A stretch of 64,000 nucleotides of DNA. Source: Pseudomonadota bacterium (GTDB taxonomy: Bacteria; Cyanobacteriota; Vampirovibrionia; Obscuribacterales; Obscuribacteraceae). The stretch lies in NCBI GenBank assembly GCA_021325555.1, contig JAJPGY010000013.1, positions 158,284 through 222,283 of the forward strand, in the 5' to 3' direction. Below the pieces are notes generated by a model, which saw nothing but the letters and a program-made list of their open reading frames with translations, made no database searches and had not been told where the DNA came from. Both the position numbers and the translations under genes were made by a program. Positions 52,916 to 61,844 of this stretch are shown piece after piece; position 1 is the stretch's first letter; the number at the start of each line of letters is the position of its first letter.

Positions 52916-53668
52916 ATGCAGCTGGGAAGGCTCCTGGGAAAACTCATCGGATCGCAGCAGTCCTTCGGGCCGCGGGAGCAGCCGGCGCCCGCTGCCGGTG
53001 CGGACCGCGCGGATGCGGGCGGCGGCGCCGACCGGGCTGACACCATCTTTGGTGTCAAATACACCTCCCGCTACTCCTGGCAGATCCTGCCGCCGGCCGG
53101 CTGGCAGCGCCAGGAGAGCAACGGCTCGGCCGCCTGGCCGGCCAGCGGCATCTCGCTTTCGGTGTCCTTCGTGGCCACCGGGCTGCCCGCCGGCGAATCG
53201 GCCATGATCCGCTGGCAGATTGGCGGGACACCGGCAAGCGAGTCCTCGCACGAGAAGCTGGAGCGCCTGTTGCGCCGGCAGGAGCCGCTGACCGCCGGGG
53301 CGGTGCGCGAGTTGAGCGCACCGGGGATGGTATCGAGCATGAGGATCACCGAGGTGGACCTGACCGTTCTTCCCGGCGGGCTTCCGGCCCTTATCGTCTC
53401 GGCAGGCTATCTGCCCTTGAAGGGCGAGGAGCCGCTCATGCGCTACGTCCTTATCCTGCCCGACCGGGCCGTGTTGGCGCGCCACGGCCAGGACTGGTAT
53501 CGCGAGACCCTGCAGTACGTGGCCAGCGAGAACAGCTTCTGGACAAAGGAGAAGCAAGCCGTCCAGTCGATGCGGACCTTCAGGCGCGGCGACGGCACCG
53601 GCACCGCCGACCAGAAAGGCTTCGTCTCCGGCAGCTACCCGGTCTTCCCGGCCACGACGGGCCGCTAG
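52916..53668 (+). CDS. Hypothetical protein, 250 aa
   Basis: I do not recognise this protein. It has no signal peptide or membrane helix. The N-terminus is low in complexity (Ala/Asp/Gly-rich, residues 20-45). The centre appears to be a beta-rich domain (YTSRYSWQILPPAGWQRQ, GLPALIVSAGYLPLKGEE, RYVLILPDRAVLARHG), like a PsbP/DUF1795-type fold in which a short hydrophobic strand leads into a helix. It starts at ATG 52916 with GGAG upstream. Confidence 0.7.
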   Translation: MQLGRLLGKLIGSQQSFGPREQPAPAAGADRADAGGGADRADTIFGVKYTSRYSWQILPPAGWQRQESNGSAAWPASGISLSVSFVATGLPAGESAMIRWQIGGTPASESSHEKLERLLRRQEPLTAGAVRELSAPGMVSSMRITEVDLTVLPGGLPALIVSAGYLPLKGEEPLMRYVLILPDRAVLARHGQDWYRETLQYVASENSFWTKEKQAVQSMRTFRRGDGTGTADQKGFVSGSYPVFPATTGR

Positions 53669-53679
53669 TACCGCCCGGA

Positions 53680-53724
53680 AGAAATTAACGTACGCCCGCG
53701 GGGCGGATTGCATCCGCCCGGGCG
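53680..53724. repeat. REP-like hairpin, copy 2
   Basis: Second copy of the element at 36723-36767. Here the arms are CGCCCG and CGGGCG with the same inner CGGAT/ATCCG pair, and compensating changes keep the stem, which argues that the structure is selected. It follows the hypothetical gene and is followed by GCGCCCCTACGAGCG. Confidence 0.7.
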
Positions 53725-53852
53725 AGTTCGACGCGCCCCTACGAGCGAACGGGTTCTAAGGCCGGCGAGTACTAGCGGCCGTTCAGGCATTGGGCGCGCC
53801 GTAAACCCTCCCGGAACCGGCCGGATACCGGGCCGGTTCCGGCTCGAGCCCC

Positions 53853-53858
53853 TATAAT
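53853..53858 (+). promoter_or_regulatory. TATAAT box six bases before the matrixin-like gene
   Basis: A perfect TATAAT ends six bases before ATG 53865, so a transcript from it would be nearly leaderless. The -35 region (near 53830) lacks a clear match. AGG also lies close to the start codon. Confidence 0.35.
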
Positions 53859-53864
53859 CGAGGT

Positions 53865-55751
53865 ATGGGCCGCCGCCAGATCCGGATTGGAAAGACTTTT
53901 CTCCGCCACGGGCTTCCGCTTGCCGCGCTGCTGGCCGTGTTTGTGCTCCTTTTGCCTGCCGGCGCCGACGACGGCTCCTCGCCGCCTGCGCCGGCCGACC
54001 CCTATCAGACCCTGAAGCTGCCCGATGCCAACGCCCTGTCCGGGCAGAGCGAAGACCTCGGCTTCACCGGCAACCTGCGCAAGGCCTACACGCTCTATCA
54101 ACTGGGCAAGTACGAGCAGGCGCTTTTGCCGGCCGAAAGAGCGCTCAACATCGAGAAGGACAACCTGGTCGCCCGCCGGATCTACGCCGACGTCCTGGCC
54201 AAGCTCCAGCGCTACAACGAGGCCGAAGCCCAGTATCAGACCGTGCTCCTCCGGCAGCCGACCGACACCGAGGCGATGATGAGCCTGGCCAGGATGGATC
54301 TCGAGCAGGGCAAGTTCAGCAGCGCCCAGGGGCTCTACGAGAAGGTCACCGCATCCGACCCCAGGAACGCAGAGGCCGTCTGGGGCCTGGCCCGCTCGCT
54401 GGAGGGATCCAACGACCTGGGCCAGGCCTCGGAGACCTACGAGCGGCTCATCCGCGACTTCCCGGACTCGCCCCAGGCCAGGGACGCCGCCGCCCGCTTG
54501 AAGTACCTCACCAGATCGCAGAACGAGGCCCGCGCCGGTGAGTTCTTCCCGATCGATCGGGAGTTCGGCCCGCAGGGCTTCGGCTGGTGGAACCTTAAAA
54601 AGATGCCGCTGCACGTCTATATCGACGACGGCGCCGGAACGCGTGGCTACAGCCCGGAGATGCGCAGCTCGGTGCTGAGGGCGCTGCAGGCCTGGGCGAA
54701 CGCCTCGCACGGCACCATCAGCTTCAGTGTGGACCCGCAGCTGCCGGACCGCGAGGCCGCCTGGAAGAAGCTGGCCAGCAACAGGGCGATCCTGCAGCAG
54801 CTCATCGACTCCAGCCTGCTGAGCACGATCGCCATGCCGGCCGATCCGGTGGCGTGCCAGATCCACATACACTGGACCGAGCGCGCGCCGCATGTTCTCG
54901 GGCTGACCTGGACCAGCCGCATGCGGGACGGCAACGCCTGGCTTACCAAGGCGCATGTGTGGCTGGTTACGGACAAGCTTTTGGGCGGCATGTCGCTGCC
55001 CGCCTTGCAGACCTCCGCCTCGTCCGCCCTCTTTGATTCGCACCTGCGGACGATCGACTACGTGGCCATGCACGAGCTGGGGCACGCCCTGGGGATCCCG
55101 CACCTGACCAACCCGAACGACGTCATGGCCTCCGGCGCCTACGCGCTCAAGGTCTCGGATCCGTCCAGCTCGCGCGAGCTTTCGCCGCGGGACGTGCAGG
55201 CGCTGGCCGAGCACTACGCCAGTTTCCAGCAGGCATCCGCGCCATCATCGGCGGTGACAAGCATCGCCCAGGAGGCGGCGCCCGGGCAGGTGGAGCCGGG
55301 CGGCTCCACCCCGGCAGGCTCTGCGGACGCCGGCACGGAGGCGCCCGGGCCGCCGCCGGGGCCGCCGGCAGAGCCGCAGGCAGAGTCGCCGGCAGGCGCG
55401 CCGGAGACCACCGCCGATGATGGCGCCGGCCAGCCCGAGGCGGAGGCAGGGGGCGATTCGGAGCAGGGCAAGACAGCAGCCGGGAAAGCCGGCGCCAGCC
55501 CGTACGATCCGCTGCGGGAGGCGGCGTTTCTTTTGAGCACGAGAGAATACGGCAAAGCGCTGGAGACGCTCAACAAGGTTCTCTCCGCCAACAGCGGCAA
55601 CGTCAGGGCGCTTTACATGCGCGGCGTGGCGCACGTATACCTCCGGCAGTATTCCCAGGCGGCCGCCGATTACCGGCAGACGATCAGGCTCGCCCCCAAC
55701 ACGGATCTGAGCAGGCGCGCTCAGTCCGGGCTCAATCGGCTGGAGAAATAG
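53865..55751 (+). CDS. Matrixin-like metalloprotease with TPR domains
   Basis: A 628-aa exported protease. The signal peptide (HGLPLAALLAVFVLLLPAGA) ends near residue 34. Residues about 65-215 are TPR repeats (ALLPAERALNIEKDNLVARRI and so on). The metzincin catalytic domain follows with HELGHALGIPH (H403, E404, H407, H413) and the Met-turn NDVM (M421). An Ala/Pro/Glu-rich linker (about 460-540) leads to a second TPR unit (545-628). The C-terminal TPR is paralogous to the end of the next gene's product. It is likely secreted or periplasmic. Confidence 0.88.
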   Translation: MGRRQIRIGKTFLRHGLPLAALLAVFVLLLPAGADDGSSPPAPADPYQTLKLPDANALSGQSEDLGFTGNLRKAYTLYQLGKYEQALLPAERALNIEKDNLVARRIYADVLAKLQRYNEAEAQYQTVLLRQPTDTEAMMSLARMDLEQGKFSSAQGLYEKVTASDPRNAEAVWGLARSLEGSNDLGQASETYERLIRDFPDSPQARDAAARLKYLTRSQNEARAGEFFPIDREFGPQGFGWWNLKKMPLHVYIDDGAGTRGYSPEMRSSVLRALQAWANASHGTISFSVDPQLPDREAAWKKLASNRAILQQLIDSSLLSTIAMPADPVACQIHIHWTERAPHVLGLTWTSRMRDGNAWLTKAHVWLVTDKLLGGMSLPALQTSASSALFDSHLRTIDYVAMHELGHALGIPHLTNPNDVMASGAYALKVSDPSSSRELSPRDVQALAEHYASFQQASAPSSAVTSIAQEAAPGQVEPGGSTPAGSADAGTEAPGPPPGPPAEPQAESPAGAPETTADDGAGQPEAEAGGDSEQGKTAAGKAGASPYDPLREAAFLLSTREYGKALETLNKVLSANSGNVRALYMRGVAHVYLRQYSQAAADYRQTIRLAPNTDLSRRAQSGLNRLEK

Positions 55752-55783
55752 CCGCCCGGGCGATTGGTAAAATCAGGATAGCA

Positions 55784-56791
55784 ATGGGCGCTTATGGCGG
55801 GCTGCAGATCATGAAAAAAACCGTTGAACCGAACGCCTTGAGGAGCGCCGCCGGAGCGCTGGCGGCCGCTGCCATCTGCCTGTCGCCCCTGTCCCGGCAG
55901 CAGGCGGCCTGCGCGCAGGACGTCGTCTATCCCGACCCGCAGACCAATCCTTACCAGGTAATGCCGGTGCCGCCGGAGCCGCAGGCCGGGCAGACAGGCT
56001 CCGTGCCGTGGCCTTACAACCCGCTCGGCACGCCGGTGATCCCGATGGAACCCAAGGGGGTCAATCCGCCGCCGACCCCGGTGCCGACCATGCCGATCCC
56101 GCCCAATCTGGTGCCGCCGTCTTCGCTGCCCCCCGCAAACCCGTCCGGCCAGTGGCCGGGGCCCGGTTACACCCCGCCGCCCACCGGCGCGCCGCCCACC
56201 GGCATCTCCAACCTGCAGCCGGGCACGGCCCAGCCGAACCTGCCCTGGCAACCCGGGAGCCCCGCCGGAGGAGCTCCCGCCGGCGAGACCGCACCGGAAG
56301 GGGCGGGGGCGCCCGGGGAAGGTGAGGGCAGCGGCGAGGGCAAGGCGGCTGCGGCCGAAGGCAAGGCAGGGGCGGCAGCCAGGAAAGGCAAGGAAGGCCA
56401 GGCTCAAAAGAAAGGCGGCGAGGAGAAAGCCGAGGGCAAGGAGAAGACCGGGCAGGAGGAGGAGAAGACGGCCGGGGGCGAAAAAGAAGGAAAAGAGAAG
56501 GCGAAGAAAGAGGAGAAAAAGCAGCCGTTCACCGTCACCGCCTACGATCCGGTCCGCGAGGCGGTATTCGAGCTCAATCAAAAGCAGTACAACCAGTCCC
56601 TCAGCACCCTCAACAGGCTTCTGGCCGCCAACCCCAATCACCCGCAGGCCCGTTACGTGCGCGCGGTGGTCAACGTCATGATGCGCAACTACCCGGCAGC
56701 CGCTCAGGACTACCGGGAAGTGATACGGCTCTCCCCCAACTCCGATCTCGGGCGGCGGGCGGCCGAGGGGCTCAAGAAGATCAGCCTCTGA
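55784..56791 (+). CDS. Exported TPR protein with charged linker
   Basis: A 335-aa protein. A signal peptide ends near residue 45 (QQAACAQD); the mature N-terminus is very rich in Pro and Gly (about 50-165). A Lys/Glu/Gly-rich linker (about 165-245) precedes a C-terminal TPR domain (about 250-335) that aligns with the end of the preceding protease (both read YDP-x-REA-x-F then LNK/RLLAAN). ATG 55784 has AGGA five bases upstream; ATG 55811 is an alternative. It overlaps gdpd by 11 bases at the 3' end. It may partner the matrixin. Confidence 0.78.
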   Translation: MGAYGGLQIMKKTVEPNALRSAAGALAAAAICLSPLSRQQAACAQDVVYPDPQTNPYQVMPVPPEPQAGQTGSVPWPYNPLGTPVIPMEPKGVNPPPTPVPTMPIPPNLVPPSSLPPANPSGQWPGPGYTPPPTGAPPTGISNLQPGTAQPNLPWQPGSPAGGAPAGETAPEGAGAPGEGEGSGEGKAAAAEGKAGAAARKGKEGQAQKKGGEEKAEGKEKTGQEEEKTAGGEKEGKEKAKKEEKKQPFTVTAYDPVREAVFELNQKQYNQSLSTLNRLLAANPNHPQARYVRAVVNVMMRNYPAAAQDYREVIRLSPNSDLGRRAAEGLKKISL

Positions 56792-57530
56792 CCCTGGCCA
56801 CGCCCTCGAGGAAGTTGACCAGCCCGAGCGGGTCATCGGTGACGATGCCGTCGAGCCCGATGCGCAGGGCATAGGACCACTGGCGGGCGTCGTTGAGCGT
56901 CCAGGCGTTCACCTCCAGCCCGGCGTCGTGCGCCTCTTCCACCGCGTCCTGGCAGAGCGAGCCGATGCAAGGGTGCCAGACGGTGGCGCCGATGCCGCCG
57001 GCATAGCCGGCCAGGTCCACCAGCAGCGCGTCGGCCAGAAGGGCCAGGGTCAGGTCGGGCGCCTTCTCGTGGAGGCGGCGGATGATCCGGTGATCGAACG
57101 AGCTGACGATGATCTTGTCCCTGTGCGGATAATCGGCGAGGAGCTCCAGAAGATCGTCTTCTATTCCCGGGTATTCAACGGGCGTGTTCTTGATCTCGAT
57201 GTTGAGAACGGCCCGGCCGCCGATTAGATCCAGCACCTCGGAAAGCAGCGGGATGCGCTCCGAGCGAAACTCCTCGTCGAACCACAGCCCGGCGCTCAGC
57301 CGCCTGAGCTCCTCGAAGCTCGCGTCCTTGATCAGCCCGACACCATTGGTGGTGCGCGACAGGTCCGGATCGTGGAAGACCACCAGCTCTCCCGTCCCGC
57401 AGCGCTGAACATCCAGCTCGATGCCGTCGACCCGGAACTCCAGGCTCTTCTGGAAGGCGGCCAGCGTGTTCTCCGGAGCCCAGTCGCTGCCGCCGCGGTG
57501 CGCAAATACTTTCGGCTTCCTCATCTCCAT
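56781..57530 (-). CDS. ugpQ: Glycerophosphodiester phosphodiesterase
   Basis: A 249-aa cytosolic GDPD that cleaves glycerophosphodiesters to glycerol 3-phosphate. AHRGGSDWAPENTLAAF is the first motif, DGIELDVQRCGTGELVVFHDPDL carries the Glu/Asp metal ligands and catalytic His, and VLNIEIKNTPVEY and VNAWTLND follow. Lack of a signal peptide fits the UgpQ rather than the periplasmic GlpQ type. It converges on the TPR gene with an 11-base overlap. Confidence 0.92.
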   Translation of the reverse strand: MEMRKPKVFAHRGGSDWAPENTLAAFQKSLEFRVDGIELDVQRCGTGELVVFHDPDLSRTTNGVGLIKDASFEELRRLSAGLWFDEEFRSERIPLLSEVLDLIGGRAVLNIEIKNTPVEYPGIEDDLLELLADYPHRDKIIVSSFDHRIIRRLHEKAPDLTLALLADALLVDLAGYAGGIGATVWHPCIGSLCQDAVEEAHDAGLEVNAWTLNDARQWSYALRIGLDGIVTDDPLGLVNFLEGVARVRG

Positions 57531-57546
57531 GGCCCGATCCCCGGCT

Positions 57547-58200
57547 TCATATTTTTGTCGTGCTCCTGTCCGCAGATGACTCGCTGTCCGAGCCCGCGCG
57601 CCTGCTTATGCGGGGGAAAGCCGATTTCCCGGGCGTGGGCAGGGTAGCCTTGATCTGCAAAGGATGGCGGGCGAAGAAGTCCCCGATGTTGAACTCCTCG
57701 ACAGGCCCGATCCCGGCTCTGGCGGCAAAGAGCCTTGCGGGCAGCATCGTCCGCCGGGCGTTGAAGCGGACCACCAGATCGTTGTAATCCTGCCGCGCCA
57801 GGGTGAGCGCATCCTCGGCATCGAGCACCGCGTCGCGCAGGCGGGTATACCTCTCGTCGTCGCCGACGGCTGGGTCGTTCTGCAGGGCGGCGAGGAGAAG
57901 CCCTGCGCGCTCGCCCAGATCATCTTCCAGCCGCTGCCTCTCCTTGAGCTCCCTGCCGGCGGCCGCCACCGCCTGCGCGCGCGCCTCGGACAGCTGCCGC
58001 GCAAGCTCGGGCTCTTTGGGCAATTCGCCGGACACCAGCTCGATAAGGTTGCCCAGCGCCTGGTGCCGGCGCGCCAGCCTCTCGGCCAGGGTCTCGGCGG
58101 CCGCCCGGATCGACCGGCTGAGCCCGACAAGCGCCCGGTAACTAGCTGCGAACCACAGCGCAACGCCGATGAGCATGATCGCAATCACCAGGTAGGTCAT
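57547..58200 (-). CDS. lemA: LemA-family protein
   Basis: A 217-aa protein with one N-terminal membrane helix (LVIAIMLIGVALWFAASY) followed by a long helical domain ending FNARRTMLPARLFAARAG-like, which matches LemA (helix, RR-x-x, P-x-x-L-x-A-x-x pattern). LemA proteins are envelope proteins of unknown function. The last 30 residues are Ser/Arg-rich and unlike other LemA proteins. It lies 16 bases upstream of gdpd on the same strand. Confidence 0.8.
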   Translation of the reverse strand: MTYLVIAIMLIGVALWFAASYRALVGLSRSIRAAAETLAERLARRHQALGNLIELVSGELPKEPELARQLSEARAQAVAAAGRELKERQRLEDDLGERAGLLLAALQNDPAVGDDERYTRLRDAVLDAEDALTLARQDYNDLVVRFNARRTMLPARLFAARAGIGPVEEFNIGDFFARHPLQIKATLPTPGKSAFPRISRRAGSDSESSADRSTTKI

Positions 58201-58241
58201 TCAGCTCTCCCCGGGTCAAAGGACGAAATTCAATACAAATC

Positions 58242-58784
58242 CTACGCTATATCGACCACTCGGTGTACCGGCAGCGGCCCCAGGCGCACGGTGACCTCGA
58301 GCTTGGGCGGATTGACAAGAATCCGCTCCAGCCCGCCCTCGATCCCCTGCTCCACCGCGTTGAGCCCGACGATGTTCTTGAGAACCAGCTTGCCCCGCTC
58401 CCAGGCGACCTCGAACTTGATCCGCTCCCTGGCCTTGATGACGTAGTTGCCCCAGCGCTCGACCGCGGCGTGCTCGTTGATGATGCTTATGACGTTGGAA
58501 TTGCGGATGGTCTCCTTCATGTGCCCGGCCAGCACCGAGATAAGCCCGGGGATCTGCTCGCGGGTGCCGAAGGTCTCCTCGAGCAGCCTGAGCACCACAT
58601 AGCCGGGCAACGAGGAATTTTCCGGGCGCTCCTGCAAGAACCTGATTACCGCCGAGACCGGATCGCTGGCCGAGCGCAGGATCTTTCTTGCCGCCTCGAC
58701 AAGATCCTGCTCGACCGAGATGAGCCTCTGCACAAGCTGGAGGTTCTTCAAATTTTTGCCGCTGCAGGGACAGGTGGGGCGCAT
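58242..58784 (-). CDS. Hypothetical protein with CPCSG N-terminus
   Basis: A 180-aa protein. It begins MRPTCPCSGKNLKN, where CPCSG recalls a SEC-C-like or zinc-hook motif, but no full motif follows. Most of the chain is helical (VEAARKILRSASDPVSAVIRFL, HMKETIRNSNVISIINEHA). The C-terminal third has beta strands (KFEVAWERGKLVLKNIVGLNA). ATG 58784 has GGAG eight bases upstream. Its stop lies 41 bases before the lemA start and the genes may be co-transcribed. Confidence 0.7.
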   Translation of the reverse strand: MRPTCPCSGKNLKNLQLVQRLISVEQDLVEAARKILRSASDPVSAVIRFLQERPENSSLPGYVVLRLLEETFGTREQIPGLISVLAGHMKETIRNSNVISIINEHAAVERWGNYVIKARERIKFEVAWERGKLVLKNIVGLNAVEQGIEGGLERILVNPPKLEVTVRLGPLPVHRVVDIA

Positions 58785-59061
58785 AGCGAATCTCCGTAGG
58801 ATCGCCGCCGGCAAAGCAGGAACCGGCTGATAAAACCCAGGTGGACATTTTACGCGCATGGCGCGCGCATATACTCACGATTCTATGCCGCTTGGCAATT
58901 TGGCGCAACCACGGCCGATTCAGTGCCGCCACCGCTTGGCAAGCGAAAGGCCTCCGGCTTTAGCCGGCAATAAAGCAGCTTGTAAAATTTTCTTCATGCC
59001 GCCGCCACCTCGGGCTCCAGCGGTCACTATGGATAAGCGATAAACCGACGGAGGAGGGGCG

Positions 59062-59814
59062 GTGGCAAAGAAACCGAAAGTAGCCGCTATCATTCCGGCA
59101 CGTTATGCCTCCACCAGATTTCCCGGCAAGCCGCTGGTCAAGATAAGCGGCGTGACGATGATCGAGCGGGTGTACCGGCAGGCCGAGCAGGCCTCCCTGA
59201 TCGACACCGTCCTCGTGGCCACGGACGACGAGCGGATCGCCGCGGCGGTGGAATCCTTCGGCGGGCAGTGCCTGATGACCAGGTGCGATCACGTAAGCGG
59301 CACCGACCGCCTGGCCGAGGTGGCCGGGCGCTGCCCGGAGATAGGCGTGATCGTGAACGTGCAGGGCGACGAGCCGCTAATCGACCCGGCGGCCATCGAC
59401 GCGGCGGTCCAGCCTCTGCTGGCCGATCCCGCCCTGGAGATGTCCACGCTGGCCAGGCCCCTTTGCCGCGAGCTGGAGGTGGAAAGACCGGAGCAGGTAA
59501 AGGTCGTCTGCGACCGGGCCGGCTTCGCCCTCTACTTCTCCCGGGCAGCCATCCCTTACTTCCGGGAGCGCCCGGAATTCGCCCGCCGGCGCTACCTGGG
59601 GCACATCGGGCTCTATGTCTACCGCCGCCCCTGCCTGTTGCGCCTGGCCTCGCTGGCGCCCACCGAGCTCGAGCAGGCGGAGTCGCTCGAGCAGCTGCGG
59701 GCGCTGGAGCACGGCATCCGCATCCGGGTGATCGAGACGGAATACCGCTCGTTGGCCATCGACGTGCCCGAGGACGTTCCGGTGGTGGAAGCGGCCCTGG
59801 CGGGACGCTTTTGA
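59062..59814 (+). CDS. kdsB: 3-deoxy-manno-octulosonate cytidylyltransferase KdsB
   Basis: KdsB activates Kdo as CMP-Kdo for lipopolysaccharide synthesis, so the organism should have an outer membrane. Motifs: IIPARYASTRFPGKPL (nucleotide loop), VATDDERI, NVQGDEPLI and HIGLYVYRR. Length 250 aa is normal. GTG 59062 is chosen because GGAGGAGG lies before it. Confidence 0.95.
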   Translation: MAKKPKVAAIIPARYASTRFPGKPLVKISGVTMIERVYRQAEQASLIDTVLVATDDERIAAAVESFGGQCLMTRCDHVSGTDRLAEVAGRCPEIGVIVNVQGDEPLIDPAAIDAAVQPLLADPALEMSTLARPLCRELEVERPEQVKVVCDRAGFALYFSRAAIPYFRERPEFARRRYLGHIGLYVYRRPCLLRLASLAPTELEQAESLEQLRALEHGIRIRVIETEYRSLAIDVPEDVPVVEAALAGRF

Positions 59815-59882
59815 TTCGGCTACGATTCATCTATAATCGAGCCTGCCTGCCCGGCGGCGCCGAGATTTCCAGGAGGATGAAG

Positions 59883-60674
59883 GTGAGAAACAGGGTCGCT
59901 GCAATCATACTGTCCGGCAGCATGCTGCCGCTCATCTGCCCGGCCGGCGGCGCCTCGTCGCTGGATTCTCACCTGCCCAGGGGAGGGTCCGGCGTTGCAC
60001 CATATACGACACCAGGGGCCCCGATCGAGCCGAAGAACGTCCCCGACTTCGCCGGCGGCCAGGCGCCGGCCGGTCAGGAGCGCCCGAGCGGCACGGCGCT
60101 GAAAACCGGGGCCGAGTCGACGACGGTTCCCACGGCCACCCGGCTCAAGCTGATAGTCGAGTATGCGGTGGACGGCAAAACCAGCCACCCCGGCGATATC
60201 TTCTGGGCGCACGTGCGCGACGATCTCTTCCTGGGCAGCAACCTGATCGTGCCACGGGGGAGCCTGGTGCGCGGGCGGGTGGTGGAGGTGTCCCGACCCC
60301 GCTTCATCAGCCGGGCCGCCAGGGTCGGGCTGCACCTGGAGCAGATTGTCACCCCGACCGGCGAGACGGTGCCGCTCGATGCGGCGCTGGAGTTCCAGAA
60401 GGGGATGACCAACCAGCGCGGCGAGCTCGACCCGGGGACCAGCTTCGCCACCCGCGTCGGCTCGGACGTGAAGTCGGTGACCGGCCTCAACTCCAGCGGC
60501 GCCGCCCGCGGCGCGCTCATGGCGGCAAACATCGCCACGCTCGGCGCCCCGGCCGTGGCCACGCTCATCGGCAGCTCGGCCGTCTGCCTTTTTCGCGCCG
60601 GCGACAACATAAGCCTGCAGCCGGGGCAGGAGCTGGACGTGATGCTGACCGGTGACCTCGGCCTGCAGCTCTGA
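59883..60674 (+). CDS. Exported hypothetical protein with TrbI-like domain
   Basis: A 263-aa exported protein. AGGAGG (59871-59876) abuts an ATG at 59877 but is six bases from the GTG at 59883, so I start at the GTG. The signal peptide ends near GGASS. The centre has a beta-rich part (HPGDIFWAHVRDDLFLGSNL, VPRGSLVRGRVVEVSRPR) that recalls the TrbI/VirB10 C-terminal barrel, and a Gly/Ala-rich hydrophobic stretch (ALMAANIATLGAPAVATLIGSSA) near the end. No conjugation genes are near. It follows kdsB by 68 bases. Confidence 0.68.
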   Translation: MRNRVAAIILSGSMLPLICPAGGASSLDSHLPRGGSGVAPYTTPGAPIEPKNVPDFAGGQAPAGQERPSGTALKTGAESTTVPTATRLKLIVEYAVDGKTSHPGDIFWAHVRDDLFLGSNLIVPRGSLVRGRVVEVSRPRFISRAARVGLHLEQIVTPTGETVPLDAALEFQKGMTNQRGELDPGTSFATRVGSDVKSVTGLNSSGAARGALMAANIATLGAPAVATLIGSSAVCLFRAGDNISLQPGQELDVMLTGDLGLQL

Positions 60675-60716
60675 CGGCGGCCGCCGCGCGTCCCTGCGGC
60701 GGTCGCCGGACCGGGC

Positions 60717-61712
60717 CTAGACGCCCTTCTTGAGCTGCTGGCGCACGAGCCCGAGATTGGTCTGGAAGATCTTGTTCGAGGGCTGGAGCTGGGCTGCGCG
60801 CCGGAACTCCTCCTCAGCCTCCTCGAGGTACTGGCGGCGCTGGTAGATGACGCCCATGTTGTTGTGCACCATGGCGTCCTTCGGCTTCAGCTTCAGGCAG
60901 ACCTTGTACTCCTTGAGCGCCTCCTCGAAGCGCCCCTGCTTGACCAGCACATTGGCCAGGTCGTAGTGGGCGGGGAACGAATAGAAGTAGGATTCAATCG
61001 CCTTTCTGAACTGCTCCTCGGCGCCGGGCAGGTCGTCGGCAGCCTTCAAGAGCGTGCCCAGATTGATGAGCGTCTGGACGTCATTGGGCTTCACCTTGAG
61101 CAGCTTGCGGTACTCCCTGGTCGCCAGCCTGGTCTTGCCGGTGATCTGGTGAATGAAGGCTATCTGATAACGGGCTTGCCAGTACTCGGGGTTGAGCTCG
61201 GCGATCTTCTGCAGCTCGGCCAGGGCCGGGGCGTAGTTTTTCTCCTCGATCAACTGCAGGGCGTGCTTGTAGTGCGGCAGCGGATCGATGTCGGCAGGCT
61301 TCTCGGCCGGCTCGCTCTCCTCCTCGGCCTTGTCCAGCTTGCTGTCGCCCTTTCCTGCCTCCTCAGCGTCCTCTTCCTTTTCAGCTTTATCCTCGGACGG
61401 CTCGGAGATCAATCTGGCAGGCTCGGCAGCGGGCTTACCGCCGCCGGTTTTCTTCGCCTCCGGCGCCGGGCCCAGCACCTCGCCGTCGTCAGCCTCCGGG
61501 GCGGCGGCTTGCGGCGAAGCGGCCTCCTGCCGAGAGGGCATCTCGCGAGCCGGCGCCGGATCGTTTGCCCCCGGCGGCGGCGCCGGGGCGGGCTCGCTTG
61601 CCGCCGGGGCGGGGGCCGGCAGGGCGTCGGGGTCGAGCTGACAGAACGCCGGGGCGGCGATGCCGGCCGAGCAGAGAAGGGCAACGGTGAAGGCAAGATT
61701 CAGTCTTTTCAT
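60717..61712 (-). CDS. Exported TPR protein
   Basis: A 331-aa secreted protein. ATG 61712 gives a signal peptide (MKRLNLAFTVALLCSAGIAA, then PAFCQ). An Ala/Pro/Glu-rich low-complexity stretch (about 30-130) leads into about five TPR units (HYKHALQLIEEKNYAPALAEL onward). The architecture is close to the TPR protein at 55784-56791 but the TPR sequences differ. It probably scaffolds protein assembly at the envelope. Confidence 0.8.
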   Translation of the reverse strand: MKRLNLAFTVALLCSAGIAAPAFCQLDPDALPAPAPAASEPAPAPPPGANDPAPAREMPSRQEAASPQAAAPEADDGEVLGPAPEAKKTGGGKPAAEPARLISEPSEDKAEKEEDAEEAGKGDSKLDKAEEESEPAEKPADIDPLPHYKHALQLIEEKNYAPALAELQKIAELNPEYWQARYQIAFIHQITGKTRLATREYRKLLKVKPNDVQTLINLGTLLKAADDLPGAEEQFRKAIESYFYSFPAHYDLANVLVKQGRFEEALKEYKVCLKLKPKDAMVHNNMGVIYQRRQYLEEAEEEFRRAAQLQPSNKIFQTNLGLVRQQLKKGV

Positions 61713-61844
61713 GTTCCACGATAGAAATGGCCGCTTGTTATGACAGCCAAGCAGCGCCGACGGCTCATACAATAAGACAACGAGCGGCGCGGAGCTGTCA
61801 AGTCGCGCGGCGACGTCCGACCGGCCGGGCTCGAGCGCTGACTA

